This document shows positions 42,510 to 52,860 of a DNA stretch of 64,000 nucleotides, piece after piece. Each line of letters opens with the position of its first letter. Positions within the stretch are counted from its first letter, which is position 1. The translations under genes were made by a program, and so were the position numbers. The notes under the pieces are model-generated. The model was not told the DNA's origin, made no database searches, and saw only the letters and a list, made by a program, of their open reading frames with translations. The stretch lies in contig NZ_CP119409.1 of assembly GCF_029223885.1 (NCBI RefSeq), positions 3,434,501 through 3,498,500 of the forward strand, in the 5' to 3' direction. The stretch comes from Pararhizobium gei (lineage in GTDB: Bacteria > Pseudomonadota > Alphaproteobacteria > Rhizobiales > Rhizobiaceae).

Positions 42510-43340
42510 CTACTTGTAGATTGCCGGCTCAGCCTGCGGAACGTAGACTTCCTGGGGCGCGCAATCATTGCCGAAGGAATACCGCAGGCCGGCGCGAGCT
42601 TCGTGCAGGTACATGCCCTCGTCGGAGCCTGGACCGCTGTTTTCCCGATATCCGAACATGTCTCCGCCGAGCACATGGCGGAAGCGGTAGCCGACATCGG
42701 CCTTGAGATTGCAGGTAAGGTCGATCGCGGTACCCGCCATCAGCGCATAGGTAAAGCGCCACTTCTTCTTGCCATCATGATCGAATTCGGGATCGCAGTT
42801 TTCAGAGTTTCCGGTTTCGCAGCTGGTATTGCGCAACTTGTCCCACCGGACCTGAGTTCCGCCGATACCGGCACCGACATAGGGCGTGAACGAGCCGTAA
42901 GTGCCGATATCAACATAGGCATTGGCCATCAGGCTCCAGGCCGTCAGTGTTGCGACATCGCGCGACGTGCAGGAGAATGCAACACCGCAGGAGCCGGTTG
43001 TCGATCCTTCGAAGTCCGTCTTGCCAAGATAGTCGAGCGTCACGTCGGTGCGCAGGTAATTGTTGATCTGGTAACCGACACCGACGCCGCCAACCCAGCT
43101 ATCATCCAACTCGGCGTCATCGAAGTCTCGAACATATCGGCCCGGGCCTTGGTAGAAATGCGCGCCACGCAAGTTGGTGAAGGCATAGCCGACATCGCCG
43201 CGCAGGTACCAACCATTTGCTTCGGCAATCTGCACTGGTTCCGAGATCGGCTGTTCGATCGGCGGCTCATAAAGATCCGCGGCGAAGGTCGCGGTGCTGC
43301 CGAGCAGAGCGGCAACAACGCCAATCAAAATAGTCTTCAT
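42510..43340 (-). CDS. Outer membrane beta-barrel protein (RopB/Omp25-like)
   Basis: The 276-residue protein has a signal peptide (MKTILIGVVAALLGSTATFA) and the barrel signature NGWYLRGDVGYAF, VGVGYQINNYLRTDVTLDYL, TPYVGAGIGGTQVRWD, FTYALMAGTAIDL and LHEARAGLRYSFG. After the last strand it has an extra tail (NDCAPQEVYVPQAEPAIYK) rather than ending at the aromatic residue. It is a paralogue of the gene at 33.3-34.1 kb, though cysteines differ. It stands alone; the 42274-42509 gap after the large membrane protein holds an imperfect GC hairpin (about 42401-42434) that probably terminates both convergent genes. Confidence 0.88.
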   Translation of the reverse strand: MKTILIGVVAALLGSTATFAADLYEPPIEQPISEPVQIAEANGWYLRGDVGYAFTNLRGAHFYQGPGRYVRDFDDAELDDSWVGGVGVGYQINNYLRTDVTLDYLGKTDFEGSTTGSCGVAFSCTSRDVATLTAWSLMANAYVDIGTYGSFTPYVGAGIGGTQVRWDKLRNTSCETGNSENCDPEFDHDGKKKWRFTYALMAGTAIDLTCNLKADVGYRFRHVLGGDMFGYRENSGPGSDEGMYLHEARAGLRYSFGNDCAPQEVYVPQAEPAIYK

Positions 43341-43512
43341 GGCCGTACTCCGATATACTGTTAGAGGCGGGCAAAAGCGCGACCGCCAATATCTGTCATT
43401 GGAGTGTATAGTGAAGAATAAAAGTTAAGGCCCGATTAACTACGAAAATTTACCGTATTCGTTAAGCAAGATTGTCCGGACCCGAGCAACTTGACAGCGT
43501 CCGCAACAGACA

Positions 43513-43534
43513 AAGGCCGGGCATGCCCGGCCTT
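43513..43534 (-). terminator. glmM terminator
   Basis: A 22-base perfect palindrome (aaggccgg-gcatgc-ccggcctt) lies 25 bases beyond the glmM stop. On the minus strand it is followed by tgtctg, and on plus by ataaaa. Confidence 0.65.
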
Positions 43535-43559
43535 ATAAAACCCTCAACGAGCCTGATGA

Positions 43560-44912
43560 TCACGCAGCGTTGCGGGCAGCGCCGATAACGCCGATCAGTT
43601 CATCGACGATGCGTTCGACTTTTGCCCGATCGTCGCCTTCCGCCATGACGCGGATCAGAGGCTCGGTACCTGAAGGACGGATCAGCAGCCGGCCACCACT
43701 TTCAAGTTCGGCTTCTGCAGCAGCGATCGCCTGGCGGACAGACACATTGTCCAGAGCACCGCTTCCAGACACACGGACATTCTTGAGAACCTGAGGCACA
43801 GGCTCGAACCGGTTGCAGACTTCGCTTACCGTTCTGTCTTGACGTTTGACGCGCGCCAAAATCTGCAGTGCAGCGACCAGACCGTCGCCGGTCGTTCCAA
43901 AATCCGACAAGACAATATGCCCCGACTGCTCGCCGCCGACATTGAAGCCATGCTGGCGCATATGTTCCACAACATAGCGGTCTCCGACCTTTGTGCGATG
44001 CAAGTCGAGACCCCTGCCCTTCAGATAGCGCTCGAGCCCCAGATTGGACATCACGGTTGCGACGATGCCGCCCCCCTGCAACAGGCCGTCAGCGGCCCAG
44101 CTATCAGCGATGACGGCCATCAGCTGATCGCCGTCGATGATCTTGCCATTCTCGTCGACGATCAGCACCCGGTCGGCGTCGCCATCGAGCGCGATGCCGA
44201 TATCGGCCCGCACTTCGTGCACCTTCCTCGACAGCGCAGCGGGATGTGTCGATCCGCATTCGAGATTGATGTTCATACCGTTCGGTTCATTGCCGATGGT
44301 CACGACATCGGCGCCCAGTTCCCATAAGGCGAGAGGAGCGACCTTGTAGGCCGCGCCATTGGCGCAGTCGATGGCCACCCGGAGCCCCTGAAGGGTCACG
44401 TCACGTGGCAATGTGCGTTTGGCATGTTCGATATAGCGATAGATATCGCCCTCGACGCGCTTTGCCCGGCCGATCTCCTGCGATTTTGCAAGCTGGCTCG
44501 ACATGTCCTTTTCGAGAAGATCCTCGATCTGTCCTTCCATCTCGTCCGAAAGCTTGTAGCCATCGGGTCCAAACAACTTGATGCCATTGTCCTGGAACGG
44601 GTTGTGGGAAGCAGAAATCATCACGCCGATATCGGCGCGCAGGGATCGCGTCAGCATGGCGACGCCCGGCGTCGGGATCGGTCCGAGCAGAAAGACATCG
44701 AGGCCGGCCGCTGTGAAGCCGGCAACCAATGCGTTTTCCAGCATATAGCCGGATAGGCGGGTATCCTTGCCGATTACCACCCGATGCCGGTGCGCGCCAT
44801 TGCGGAAAATCGTCCCGACGGCAATGCCGACGCGCATGGCGAGGTCCGGCGTCATCGGAAACAGATTGGACTGCCCGCGAATGCCGTCCGTGCCAAAATA
44901 TTTGCGCTTCAT
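43560..44912 (-). CDS. glmM: Phosphoglucosamine mutase
   Basis: The 450-residue enzyme converts glucosamine-6-phosphate to glucosamine-1-phosphate for peptidoglycan and lipopolysaccharide precursors. The phosphoserine loop is [18 protein letters not shown], the metal-binding loop [11 protein letters not shown], the sugar-binding [13 protein letters not shown] and the phosphate-binding [28 protein letters not shown] at 44912 is the standard start and has GGAG upstream. It is the last gene of the long minus-strand envelope block, downstream of ftsH, as commonly seen in alphaproteobacteria. Confidence 0.97.
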   Translation of the reverse strand: MKRKYFGTDGIRGQSNLFPMTPDLAMRVGIAVGTIFRNGAHRHRVVIGKDTRLSGYMLENALVAGFTAAGLDVFLLGPIPTPGVAMLTRSLRADIGVMISASHNPFQDNGIKLFGPDGYKLSDEMEGQIEDLLEKDMSSQLAKSQEIGRAKRVEGDIYRYIEHAKRTLPRDVTLQGLRVAIDCANGAAYKVAPLALWELGADVVTIGNEPNGMNINLECGSTHPAALSRKVHEVRADIGIALDGDADRVLIVDENGKIIDGDQLMAVIADSWAADGLLQGGGIVATVMSNLGLERYLKGRGLDLHRTKVGDRYVVEHMRQHGFNVGGEQSGHIVLSDFGTTGDGLVAALQILARVKRQDRTVSEVCNRFEPVPQVLKNVRVSGSGALDNVSVRQAIAAAEAELESGGRLLIRPSGTEPLIRVMAEGDDRAKVERIVDELIGVIGAARNAA

Positions 44913-45145
44913 ACAAACTCCGTTCTTGCTCAGGATTCCGGTCCCGTCGTCGCCAGCCAATTTGCCCGCGGCTTTTCTGACGGTCATTCCATGTCGTGCC
45001 GATGACGTCCTTCGAAGAGGCCAAGGGAAATGAAAGATTCTTCTTTGCCACAAAAACCCAGCGGCAGCATCACACCCTATCATCAGAATTCATTACAGGC
45101 CGTTACCAAGACAAAACCGCGTCCAGCCAAACAGGCAAAAGAAAA

Positions 45146-45170
45146 CCGCCGCATCTCCAAGATACGGCGG
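45146..45170 (-). terminator. ftsH terminator
   Basis: On the minus strand a 10-bp stem (one G-T pair) with a 5-base loop is followed by TTTTCTTTTG, 26 bases after the ftsH stop. It separates ftsH from glmM. Confidence 0.8.
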
Positions 45171-45195
45171 CTGTATCAATGTCCTGCTGTCAAAT

Positions 45196-47139
45196 TTACT
45201 GTGGCTGCGGCTCAAACCCGCCCTCGGGCTCATCGCCCTTGTTGCCAACCGATCCGTCCTTCTTGGAACCGGCAGACGGAACGGCCGAGCCGCGATGTGG
45301 CGTCGAATCGTCACCGAGGTCGCGCGCTGGCTTTTCGCCGCGGATGAGGGCCTTGATCTCCTCGCCGGTCAGAGTCTCGTATTCCAGCAGCCCCTCGGCG
45401 ATCGCGACAAATTCCGAATTCATATCCGTAATGATCCGCTTGGCTTCGACATAAGCCTCGTCGATCAGGCGGCGCACCTCGGTATCGATCTTCTGTGCCG
45501 TCGCTTCCGAGACGTTCTTGGACTGCGAGACGGAATGGCCGAGGAAGACTTCCTGCTGGTTTTCACCATAGGCAACATGACCAAGGACGTCGGAAAAGCC
45601 CCACTGCGTCACCATCGCGCGCGCCAGCTTGGTCGCTTGCTCGATATCGGACGACGCGCCGGAGGTGATGTTTTCCTTGCCGAACGTGATCTCTTCGGCC
45701 ACGCGACCGCCCATCATGATGATGAGGCGCGAAACCATCCACTTGTAGCTCATCGAATAGCGGTCGCCTTCGGGGAGCTGCATGACCATGCCGAGCGCAC
45801 GACCGCGCGGAATGATCGTCGCCTTATGCAACGGATCGGCCATCGGAACCTTGAGCGCGGTGATCGCATGCCCGGCTTCGTGATAGGCGGTCAACTTCTT
45901 TTCGGCTTCGGTCATGGCGGACGAGCGGCGTTCCGCACCCATCATGATCTTGTCCTTGGCGTCTTCGAATTCCTGCATGGTGACGACGCGCTTGTTGCGG
46001 CGCGCGGCCATCAGGGCGGCTTCGTTGACGAGGTTCATAAGGTCGGCACCGGAGAAACCGGGTGTGCCACGGGCAAGAACCTTGAGGTCTACATTCGGCG
46101 CCAGCGGTACGTTGCGAACATGAACCTTGAGGATTCGTTCCCGGCCGTTGATATCTGGGTTCGGCACGACGACCTGACGGTCAAAACGGCCTGGCCGCAG
46201 CAGCGCGGGATCAAGAACGTCGGGACGATTGGTCGCAGCGATCAGGATGATGCCTTCATTGGCCTCGAAGCCGTCCATCTCGACTAGCAACTGATTGAGC
46301 GTCTGTTCACGCTCGTCATTGCCGCCGCCGAGGCCGGCACCGCGATGGCGACCGACGGCGTCGATTTCGTCTATGAAGATGATGCAGGGCGCATTTTTCT
46401 TGGCCTGCTCGAACATATCACGGACACGCGACGCACCGACGCCGACGAACATTTCGACGAAGTCGGAACCGGAGATCGTAAAGAACGGAACATTGGCTTC
46501 ACCGGCGACCGAACGGGCCAGTAGCGTCTTACCGGTACCCGGAGGGCCAACAAGCAGAACGCCGCGGGGAATACGACCGCCAAGACGCTGGAATTTTTGC
46601 GGGTCGCGGAGGAATTCGACAATTTCCTCAAGATCCTGCTTGGCTTCGTCAACGCCAGCAACATCGTCAAACGTGACGCGGCCATGCGCCTCGGTCAGAA
46701 GCTTGGCCTTGGACTTGCCAAAACCCATCGCACCGCGTGAACCACCCTGCATCTGCCGCATGAAAAACAGCCAGACGCCGAGGATGAGGAACATTGGCAG
46801 CAGCGTGCCGACATAGCTCAAAAAGCCGGACGAGCCGTCGGTTTCGGGACGAACCGTCACAGTGACGTTCTTGGCTTCCATACGCTCGGTCAAAGCTGTG
46901 TCGATCGCCGGAGCATAGGTCTGGAAGGAAGTGCCGTTTTCGGTATAAGATCCGATAACCCTGTTTCCGGTAATCAAGACGTCCTTGACGCGACCGCCGT
47001 CAACATCCTTCAGGAATTGGGAAAAGGGAATATCCTTCGAACCCGTCCGCTCGGTCGGCTGCTGGAACATGCTGAAAAGCGCGATCAGCAGCAGGACGAT
47101 AATTGCCCAGAGGGCAAGATTTCTGAAATTAGGGTTCAT
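45196..47139 (-). CDS. ftsH: ATP-dependent zinc metalloprotease FtsH
   Basis: The 647-residue membrane AAA+ protease degrades misfolded membrane proteins and regulators such as RpoH. It has a first membrane helix ([18 protein letters not shown], residues 7-24), a periplasmic domain, a second helix near residues 105-125, Walker [12 protein letters not shown], Walker [12 protein letters not shown], the second region of homology and the zinc-binding HEAGH ([10 protein letters not shown]). The C-terminal tail is Gly/Glu/Pro-rich ([11 protein letters not shown]). ATG at 47139 has GGGGAG upstream. tilS lies 93 bases upstream on the same strand. Confidence 0.98.
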   Translation of the reverse strand: MNPNFRNLALWAIIVLLLIALFSMFQQPTERTGSKDIPFSQFLKDVDGGRVKDVLITGNRVIGSYTENGTSFQTYAPAIDTALTERMEAKNVTVTVRPETDGSSGFLSYVGTLLPMFLILGVWLFFMRQMQGGSRGAMGFGKSKAKLLTEAHGRVTFDDVAGVDEAKQDLEEIVEFLRDPQKFQRLGGRIPRGVLLVGPPGTGKTLLARSVAGEANVPFFTISGSDFVEMFVGVGASRVRDMFEQAKKNAPCIIFIDEIDAVGRHRGAGLGGGNDEREQTLNQLLVEMDGFEANEGIILIAATNRPDVLDPALLRPGRFDRQVVVPNPDINGRERILKVHVRNVPLAPNVDLKVLARGTPGFSGADLMNLVNEAALMAARRNKRVVTMQEFEDAKDKIMMGAERRSSAMTEAEKKLTAYHEAGHAITALKVPMADPLHKATIIPRGRALGMVMQLPEGDRYSMSYKWMVSRLIIMMGGRVAEEITFGKENITSGASSDIEQATKLARAMVTQWGFSDVLGHVAYGENQQEVFLGHSVSQSKNVSEATAQKIDTEVRRLIDEAYVEAKRIITDMNSEFVAIAEGLLEYETLTGEEIKALIRGEKPARDLGDDSTPHRGSAVPSAGSKKDGSVGNKGDEPEGGFEPQPQ

Positions 47140-47232
47140 CGAACTCCCCGGAACCTGTCGCAACCCTCAATGATTTGTGGCTGCATTCTTGCGCTTAACA
47201 TAGGGTTGCGTGACCGCCTTGCCAAGGCAAAC

Positions 47233-48579
47233 TCAGGTATAAGCTGACTTTTCCGTCAAAACATCGTGAACCGGAGCGGCAGCATAAGGTTCACGGCCAA
47301 ACAGTCCGGCGATGCGATCAGCTATCATCAGGTCGAAACGCGGCAAAAAGGTGTCGTAAAGCGAGAGCACAGGCTCGACCGCAGCGGAGTCTGATCCAAG
47401 CGCGGACAAGTCAGGAGCCGCATGGGCCGCCCGTTTGGCCACGGCCTCTGGGCAGCCTGCGGCAATCAGTCTCGCTACCACCTCGGCACGATTTTGAACC
47501 ACACCGACTCGCACCGGGGACCTACCGCGGTTTATGATCCGGAAACGGCCGTCCCAGATCTCGCTGTCGCCCGGCCCTATAACGATGTCAGGCAGTTCGC
47601 GCGCTTCTCGATAGAGATAAACCCCTGTCCGGCGGTAATCGATGACCACACGCCCGGCCGTCATGCGCCCGTCTTCACGCCGTTTCAGAAATGCAGCCAG
47701 GCGTCGGGCTGTCTCTTTGCCCGTCAGATGCGTCTTGCCGCCGGTAATCGCGACAAGGGACAACACGGCCTGCCGGCAATCCGAATTATCCATATTCTCG
47801 GCAACAGCCGGATCGAGGCGAATAATGAGCCTCTCGAATTCCTTGGCATACCGGGAGACAAGGTCCGCTGCGCGGCCACTCGATTGCAGTCGTTCCAAAC
47901 CCGCGCCCGTGTTTGCGCTCCCTGTCCTCTCAGCGAGATCCTCTCGAATTCTCACCCTCTCGAAGCGGCGATTGGTATTGCTTGGATCCTCGAACCAGGC
48001 CTCCCCCTCCTCCGCCAGGTAGCTGCGGATCGCATCCCGTTCGATGCAGAGGAATGGCCGCAACACCCAGATCCTGCGATCGAAAAGCACGCCGTCCGCC
48101 ATGCCTGAAAGCCCCGCGGCATCCGGTTGCGACCGGCCGGCGCGCATGACGATCGTTTCCCGCTGGTCGTTCGCCGTATGGGCTGTGACAACACAGATTG
48201 CGCGCGTATCCTCCGCCGCCTCGGCCAGAAGCCGGTAGCGGGCCTCCCGCGCAGCCGCCTGGAGTCCGGTCTGCGGCTTGTCCCCGACCCAGGTGCGAAC
48301 GATGTGAGGAATTCCATGCACGGCGCAGAAGGCAGCCACGGCACGCGCTTCTCCGGCGGACTCAGGCCTCAGGCCATGATCGACCGTACAGGCGCAAAGC
48401 GAGAAATCCGCCAAGCCGTCGCCCCCGATCACCTCGTGCAGCGCCAGCAGCAGCCCCTTGGAATCGCTTCCACCGGAAACGGCAACGAGAATCGCGCCGG
48501 GCTTTTTAAAACTGGAGAGAAATTGTCCGGCCGCATCGAGCACGGTCTGTGCCGCAGACGAATGCCGCTCAGCAGGCAA
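47233..48579 (-). CDS. tilS: tRNA(Ile)-lysidine synthase
   Basis: The 448-residue enzyme attaches lysine to C34 of tRNA-Ile2(CAU) so that it reads AUA instead of AUG. The PP-loop is SGGSDSKGLLLAL (residues 35-47), followed by CTVDHGLRPESAGEA and HTANDQRET. The C-terminal TilS domains are present. The TTG at 48577-48579 lies inside the end of cpoB, an 11-base overlap, so translation is coupled to cpoB; no better start is seen. tilS next to ftsH is a long-conserved bacterial order. Confidence 0.94.
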   Translation of the reverse strand: MPAERHSSAAQTVLDAAGQFLSSFKKPGAILVAVSGGSDSKGLLLALHEVIGGDGLADFSLCACTVDHGLRPESAGEARAVAAFCAVHGIPHIVRTWVGDKPQTGLQAAAREARYRLLAEAAEDTRAICVVTAHTANDQRETIVMRAGRSQPDAAGLSGMADGVLFDRRIWVLRPFLCIERDAIRSYLAEEGEAWFEDPSNTNRRFERVRIREDLAERTGSANTGAGLERLQSSGRAADLVSRYAKEFERLIIRLDPAVAENMDNSDCRQAVLSLVAITGGKTHLTGKETARRLAAFLKRREDGRMTAGRVVIDYRRTGVYLYREARELPDIVIGPGDSEIWDGRFRIINRGRSPVRVGVVQNRAEVVARLIAAGCPEAVAKRAAHAAPDLSALGSDSAAVEPVLSLYDTFLPRFDLMIADRIAGLFGREPYAAAPVHDVLTEKSAYT

Positions 48580-49558
48580 GGCGGCTCTGTTCGCTGGTGA
48601 CCTTGGCTTTAACAGCGGGTGAAGCCTTCGGATAGCGCTTGCCGACTTCGCGCAGCGTTGCGCAGGCCGTATCCTTGTTGTCCAGAGCGGCCAGCGACAT
48701 GCCCAGCTTCAGCAACATTTCCGGCGCCTTGGGCGATTTTCCGTAGTTCTGATGCGCGTTCAGAAAGGTCTTGGCCGCATCATTGAATTTGCCCTGGGAA
48801 TATTGCGCCTCGCCCATCCAGAAATTGGCGTCAGCAGCCTTCTCACCCTTCGGGAATACCTCGAGATAGTCACGGAACTCGTTTTCCGCCTGGCTATAGT
48901 CACCGGTCAGCACATGGCCGTAGGCTGATTGGTAGAGATCGCCCGGATTGTCGAGCGCAGCCGTTTGCTGCTGGGTTTCCGGTGTCTGGTTGATCCCCTG
49001 ATCGACGCCGGGAAGCGTCTGCTCCAGGCTGGTTGCGGACTTGTTCGCCGCAATCGGATTGCCGTTCTCGTCGAAGACGATAGCGCCCAGCGTCGCGGGC
49101 GGCGCACCGGCATTGCCGTTTGCAGCGGTGTCCGATCCCAAACCTGCGTTGGGATCGGTTGCTGCCGTCTGATCGTCCGTTGGCAAGGAACCAGCGGACG
49201 CAGTGTCGTCGGTCGCCGGTGTCTCTACCCGGCTTTTCTTGGTGCTGCCCGAGCTTCCGCCCTCCAGATCCTGGAAACGGAACTCGTTGTCTTCCTGAAA
49301 CTTGCGGATCTGCTCCTGCATCTGCAGAAGCTGAAAGCTCATTTCCTCGATACGCCCGTTGAGCGAGCGGATCTGTTCCTCGAGCTGCCCGACACGTCCG
49401 ATTTCACTGGACTGTACCTTGAGCAGAGGTGCCGGCGACGATGCCTGACCCTGAATTGCGCGATTGAACAGCGCCGAAAGCGGCATGGCGGACGCTGCCG
49501 TCCCAAAGCCCGCAAGAGCAGTGAGGCCGATCATCCCCGCCACGACAAAATGTTTCAT
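48569..49558 (-). CDS. cpoB: Cell division coordinator CpoB (YbgF)
   Basis: The 329-residue periplasmic protein has a signal peptide (MKHFVVAGMIGLTALAGFGTAASA), an N-terminal coiled coil at about residues 50-100 (VGQLEEQIRSLNGRIEEM), a disordered Ser/Thr/Asp-rich linker and C-terminal TPR repeats (YQSAYGHVLTGDYSQAENEF, ANFWMGEAQYSQGKFNDAA, LLKLGMSLAALDNKDTA). CpoB links the Tol complex with peptidoglycan synthesis during constriction. It lies 179 bases after pal, with a terminator between, and its end overlaps the tilS start. Confidence 0.94.
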   Translation of the reverse strand: MKHFVVAGMIGLTALAGFGTAASAMPLSALFNRAIQGQASSPAPLLKVQSSEIGRVGQLEEQIRSLNGRIEEMSFQLLQMQEQIRKFQEDNEFRFQDLEGGSSGSTKKSRVETPATDDTASAGSLPTDDQTAATDPNAGLGSDTAANGNAGAPPATLGAIVFDENGNPIAANKSATSLEQTLPGVDQGINQTPETQQQTAALDNPGDLYQSAYGHVLTGDYSQAENEFRDYLEVFPKGEKAADANFWMGEAQYSQGKFNDAAKTFLNAHQNYGKSPKAPEMLLKLGMSLAALDNKDTACATLREVGKRYPKASPAVKAKVTSEQSRLAC

Positions 49559-49688
49559 GTCATGTATCCCGTTAGACTATCTACTCTCGCCAGCCTGCCC
49601 TCTACAAATCGGCCAGGCTGCGATGCCGCACAGTTTTCCAATTGGCCCCAAAAAGCAACGGAGTTCGGTAAAACTGTGACAAAAAAGA

Positions 49689-49712
49689 AAAGGCGACCCG
49701 CAGGCCGCCTTT
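49689..49712 (-). terminator. pal terminator
   Basis: On the minus strand a 7-bp stem aaaggcg/cgccttt (arms 49706-49712 and 49689-49695) is followed by TTTTCTTTTTTG, 26 bases after pal. cpoB therefore probably has its own promoter or depends on read-through. Confidence 0.75.
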
Positions 49713-49737
49713 AATCTGCTTTTCCGATGCCGGAAAA

Positions 49738-50262
49738 TTACATTCCGGCGCCGCCGAGGACAGTGACGGCACGGCGGTTCTGCGACCAGCAGGAAATATC
49801 GTCGCATACGGCGACCGGCTTTTCCTTGCCGTAGGAGATCGTCCGGATCTTGCTGGCCGGAATGCCGCGCGATGCCAGATATTCGCGGGTTGCTGCCGCG
49901 CGGCGGGCGCCGAGAGCAAGGTTGTATTCCCGCGTGCCGCGTTCGTCGGCATGGCCTTCGACAGTGATGGCGTAATTCGAGTAACGCTGCAGCCACTGGG
50001 CCTGCTTGTCGAGCGTCGCCTGCGCATCGGCGCGGATCGAGGTCGAGTCCGTATCGAAGAAGATGCGGTCGCCGACATTGACGGTGAAGTCCTGCTGCGA
50101 TCCGGGCGTCGCGGCGTTAAGGCCGAGTTCGCCGGCGCTGTTAGGCAGGTTTTTCTTCGATGCGCAACCGGCAACGGCAAGCGTCATGAAAAGGGCGACA
50201 ATGACCGGATTACGGGCAATGGTCTGCATGCGGCCTTCGGCCTGGGCGTGAATGCGGCTCAT
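49738..50262 (-). CDS. pal: Peptidoglycan-associated lipoprotein Pal
   Basis: The 174-residue outer-membrane lipoprotein has the lipobox VAGC and an OmpA-like peptidoglycan-binding domain (IFFDTDSTSIRADAQATL, VEGHADERGTREYNLALGARRA, ISYGKEKPVAVC). It anchors the outer membrane to peptidoglycan and works with TolB. The start at 50262 has AAGGAG 8 bases upstream; a second in-frame ATG at 50229 is also possible and would give a more conventional signal peptide. A GC hairpin (50391-50426) lies in the 177 bases between tolB and pal. Confidence 0.96.
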   Translation of the reverse strand: MSRIHAQAEGRMQTIARNPVIVALFMTLAVAGCASKKNLPNSAGELGLNAATPGSQQDFTVNVGDRIFFDTDSTSIRADAQATLDKQAQWLQRYSNYAITVEGHADERGTREYNLALGARRAAATREYLASRGIPASKIRTISYGKEKPVAVCDDISCWSQNRRAVTVLGGAGM

Positions 50263-50390
50263 GGGCCGGTCTCCTTGGATGTCTAAATTCGTGGTTGCCA
50301 GACTGTAACCGGAAGCAGTTAATCCACTTTCAACAGCTATGGTTAACAGACAGTCAAAATTTGCTTGAAGCCTGCTAGATCAGGGCTTTG

Positions 50391-50426
50391 CGGCAGGAAA
50401 GCGGCAGTCCCGCCACTTTCCTGCCG
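50391..50426. repeat. Hairpin between tolB and pal
   Basis: An 11-bp perfect stem (cggcaggaaag 50391-50401 with ctttcctgccg 50416-50426) encloses a 14-base loop. There is no T-run on the minus strand, so it may be a message-stabilising or attenuating structure rather than a full terminator. Confidence 0.5.
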
Positions 50427-50439
50427 TACTGCCGCAATG

Positions 50440-51744
50440 CTATTCGAGCAGCGGCGACCAGGCCGGATCGGAGGCGAAGCCCTGGGTCTTCACAAGTTGC
50501 TCGTTATAACCCGTCAGGTCGATCGAATAGAGCTGCGGCCCACCGGCGCCTGCGTTCTGGCGGAAGAACATCAGCACGCGGCCGTTCGGCGCCCAGGTCG
50601 GGCCTTCATTGTGAAAGCCCGTGGTCAGGATGCGCTCGCCCGATCCGTCCGGCTTCATCACGCCGATCGAGAACTTGCCGCCTGACTGCTTGGTAAAGGC
50701 GATCAGATCGCCGCGCGGCGACCAGACCGGGGTCGAATAGGAGCCGTCCCCAAAGGAAATGCGATTCTGTCCGCCGCCGCCGGCGCTCATGACGTAAAGC
50801 TGCTGGCGTCCGCCGCGGTCGCTTTCGAAGACGATCTGGCTGCCGTCGGGCGAATAGGACGGCGAAGTGTCGATCGCAGCCGTCGATGTCAGCCGGGTCG
50901 TGGTGCGCGAGCGTAGATCCATGGTGTAGATGTTCGCATTGCCTTCCTGCTGCAGGCTCATGATCACCCGCTGGCCATCCGGCGAAAAGCGCGGCGCAAA
51001 GGTCATGCCGGGGAAATTGCCGACCACTTCGCGTTGCCCGGTCTCAAGCTGCAGAAGATAGACCCGCGGCTCGTTGCCTTCGAAGGACATATAGGTAATT
51101 TCCTGCTTGGTGGGCGAGAAACGCGGCGTCAGCACGATATCGTTGGAATTGGTGACGGCCCGGGCATTGGCGCCGTCCTGGTCCATGATCGCCAGTTGCC
51201 GCTTGCGTGCATTTTTCGGCCCGCTTTCTGCGACATAGACAATGCGGGTGTCGAAATAGCCCTTTTCGCCGGTGATCTGCTCATAGATCGCATCGGCAAT
51301 GATATGCGCCACGCGACGCCAGTTTTCCGGCTGCGTGAAGAACTGCTGGCCGGTCATCTGCTGGCCGGCAAACGAGTCCCACAACCGAAACTCCGCCTTC
51401 AGGCGGCCGTCCCCTTCCTGCGTCACCCGTCCGGTCACCAGTGCCTGCGCGTTGATGACCTTCCAGTCCTCAAAGCGCGGGGCCGCGTCCGGATTGGTGA
51501 TCTTTTCGATGAAGGCGCCCTTGTCGATCGGCGCAAACAGCCCCGAACGCTTCAGGTCCGCAGCCACGACATCGGAAATCTTCTGTCCCAGCTCTCCCTG
51601 AAGGAAGTCCGTGACGGCGATCGGCAGGGGCTCGACATTGCCCTTGTTGATGTTGATTTCCACCAGCGCATGCGCCGGCGAGGTCAACAGGGTGACCATC
51701 GCCGCGATCGCGACGATTAGACGGAAGGGGTTGCGTTTCAGCAT
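50440..51744 (-). CDS. tolB: Tol-Pal system protein TolB
   Basis: The 434-residue periplasmic protein has a signal peptide ([18 protein letters not shown]), an N-terminal domain that binds TolA ([17 protein letters not shown]) and a six-bladed beta-propeller with WD40-like blades ([65 protein letters not shown]). It binds Pal and passes energy from TolA. It is followed by pal in the standard tol-pal order. The start MLKRNPFRL is clear. Confidence 0.97.
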   Translation of the reverse strand: MLKRNPFRLIVAIAAMVTLLTSPAHALVEININKGNVEPLPIAVTDFLQGELGQKISDVVAADLKRSGLFAPIDKGAFIEKITNPDAAPRFEDWKVINAQALVTGRVTQEGDGRLKAEFRLWDSFAGQQMTGQQFFTQPENWRRVAHIIADAIYEQITGEKGYFDTRIVYVAESGPKNARKRQLAIMDQDGANARAVTNSNDIVLTPRFSPTKQEITYMSFEGNEPRVYLLQLETGQREVVGNFPGMTFAPRFSPDGQRVIMSLQQEGNANIYTMDLRSRTTTRLTSTAAIDTSPSYSPDGSQIVFESDRGGRQQLYVMSAGGGGQNRISFGDGSYSTPVWSPRGDLIAFTKQSGGKFSIGVMKPDGSGERILTTGFHNEGPTWAPNGRVLMFFRQNAGAGGPQLYSIDLTGYNEQLVKTQGFASDPAWSPLLE

Positions 51745-51782
51745 GATAATAAAAGCCTCTCAGCCATTCATTCGTGTGAGTG

Positions 51783-52850
51783 TCAAAGCATGGCGCTCGG
51801 ATCGAAATTCACGACCACTTCGCTCCAGGAATCGTATTTGTCGGCAGGCAGATTGTCGAAAGGCGCGGATTTCATGATGGCGCGCCGCACGCTGCCCTCG
51901 AAGGTGCGCCGCGCCGCGTCTGATCCGCCTGATGCCACGACCTCGGGCCGGCCAATGATCTCGCCGTTCTGGTCGAGTTGCATCGTGACCTTGATCGTCA
52001 GCCCTTCCGCCCCGGCAATACCCGCGACCACGGACCAGTTGTTTTCGATTTTGCCGCGCAGGGCATCCATTTCGCTTACCGAAAGGGTATTGCCGGTGGT
52101 TTTCTTGGTGCCAAGCGAGGCAGTTTCGGTCGAGCGTTTCTTTCCGCCGCCGGACGAATCCTGCTTGTTGAGAAGCGCCGAAACTTCGTCGGCATCGAAA
52201 TCCGACTTCATCGCGGTCGATGTCTTCTTCTTTTCCTGCTTGTTCTCTTCGTTCTTGCGATCCGGCGTTTTCGCCGTCTGGGCCGGCTGCTCGACTTTCG
52301 GCTTTGCCATCGGCGTCGGGATCTTGTCCGGCAGAGCCTCTGCCTCGGGATTTTCGGCCGGCTGTTCCTCGACCGGCGTTTCCACAGGTTTCGGCTCCGG
52401 CTGAACCTCCTGCTTCGGCTCCGGTAGGGCCGCGACCTCGGTTGCAGGCTCCGCCGCAGGCTTCTCCTCGGTAACCTCAGGCGTCTCTTCCTTCACCGGT
52501 TCCGGTGTCGGAAGCGGCTTGTCTTCGGACTTGATCGCCCCGGTCGATTCCTTTTCGATAGGCTTGGACTCCGGCTTCGGCGGCGTCTTCAGATCGACGT
52601 CGTTTTCGCCGATATTTTCGCCGGCATTGTCCTCGGCCGGCTTCTTGGTCGGGACCGGCGACGGCTTCTCGGACTGGGGGGCCTTGTCGTCACCCTGCTG
52701 GGTTTGTGTGATGTCTTCCACCGAAACCATATCGACGGGGATGGCTTCCATATTGGAAACCTCGAAGGATTCCGGACTGCCGAGCGACACCAGCGCCCAG
52801 GTGAGGACCAGACCGTGCAGAACTGCGGATGTGATGAGACTGGTCTTCAT
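51783..52850 (-). CDS. tolA: TolA energy-transducing protein
   Basis: The 355-residue protein has one N-terminal membrane helix (SLITSAVLHGLVLTWALVSL), a long Glu/Pro/Lys-rich spacer (residues about 50-250) instead of the helical domain II of E. coli, and a C-terminal TonB/TolA-like domain (VSEMDALRGKIENNWSVVAG, KVTMQLDQNGEIIG, DAARRTFEGSVRRAIMKSAPF, VVNFDPSAML). It spans the periplasm and carries proton-motive force from TolQR to TolB-Pal. Identity rests mainly on its position between tolR and tolB. Confidence 0.93.
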   Translation of the reverse strand: MKTSLITSAVLHGLVLTWALVSLGSPESFEVSNMEAIPVDMVSVEDITQTQQGDDKAPQSEKPSPVPTKKPAEDNAGENIGENDVDLKTPPKPESKPIEKESTGAIKSEDKPLPTPEPVKEETPEVTEEKPAAEPATEVAALPEPKQEVQPEPKPVETPVEEQPAENPEAEALPDKIPTPMAKPKVEQPAQTAKTPDRKNEENKQEKKKTSTAMKSDFDADEVSALLNKQDSSGGGKKRSTETASLGTKKTTGNTLSVSEMDALRGKIENNWSVVAGIAGAEGLTIKVTMQLDQNGEIIGRPEVVASGGSDAARRTFEGSVRRAIMKSAPFDNLPADKYDSWSEVVVNFDPSAML

Positions 52851-52860
52851 CGTTCGCGCT

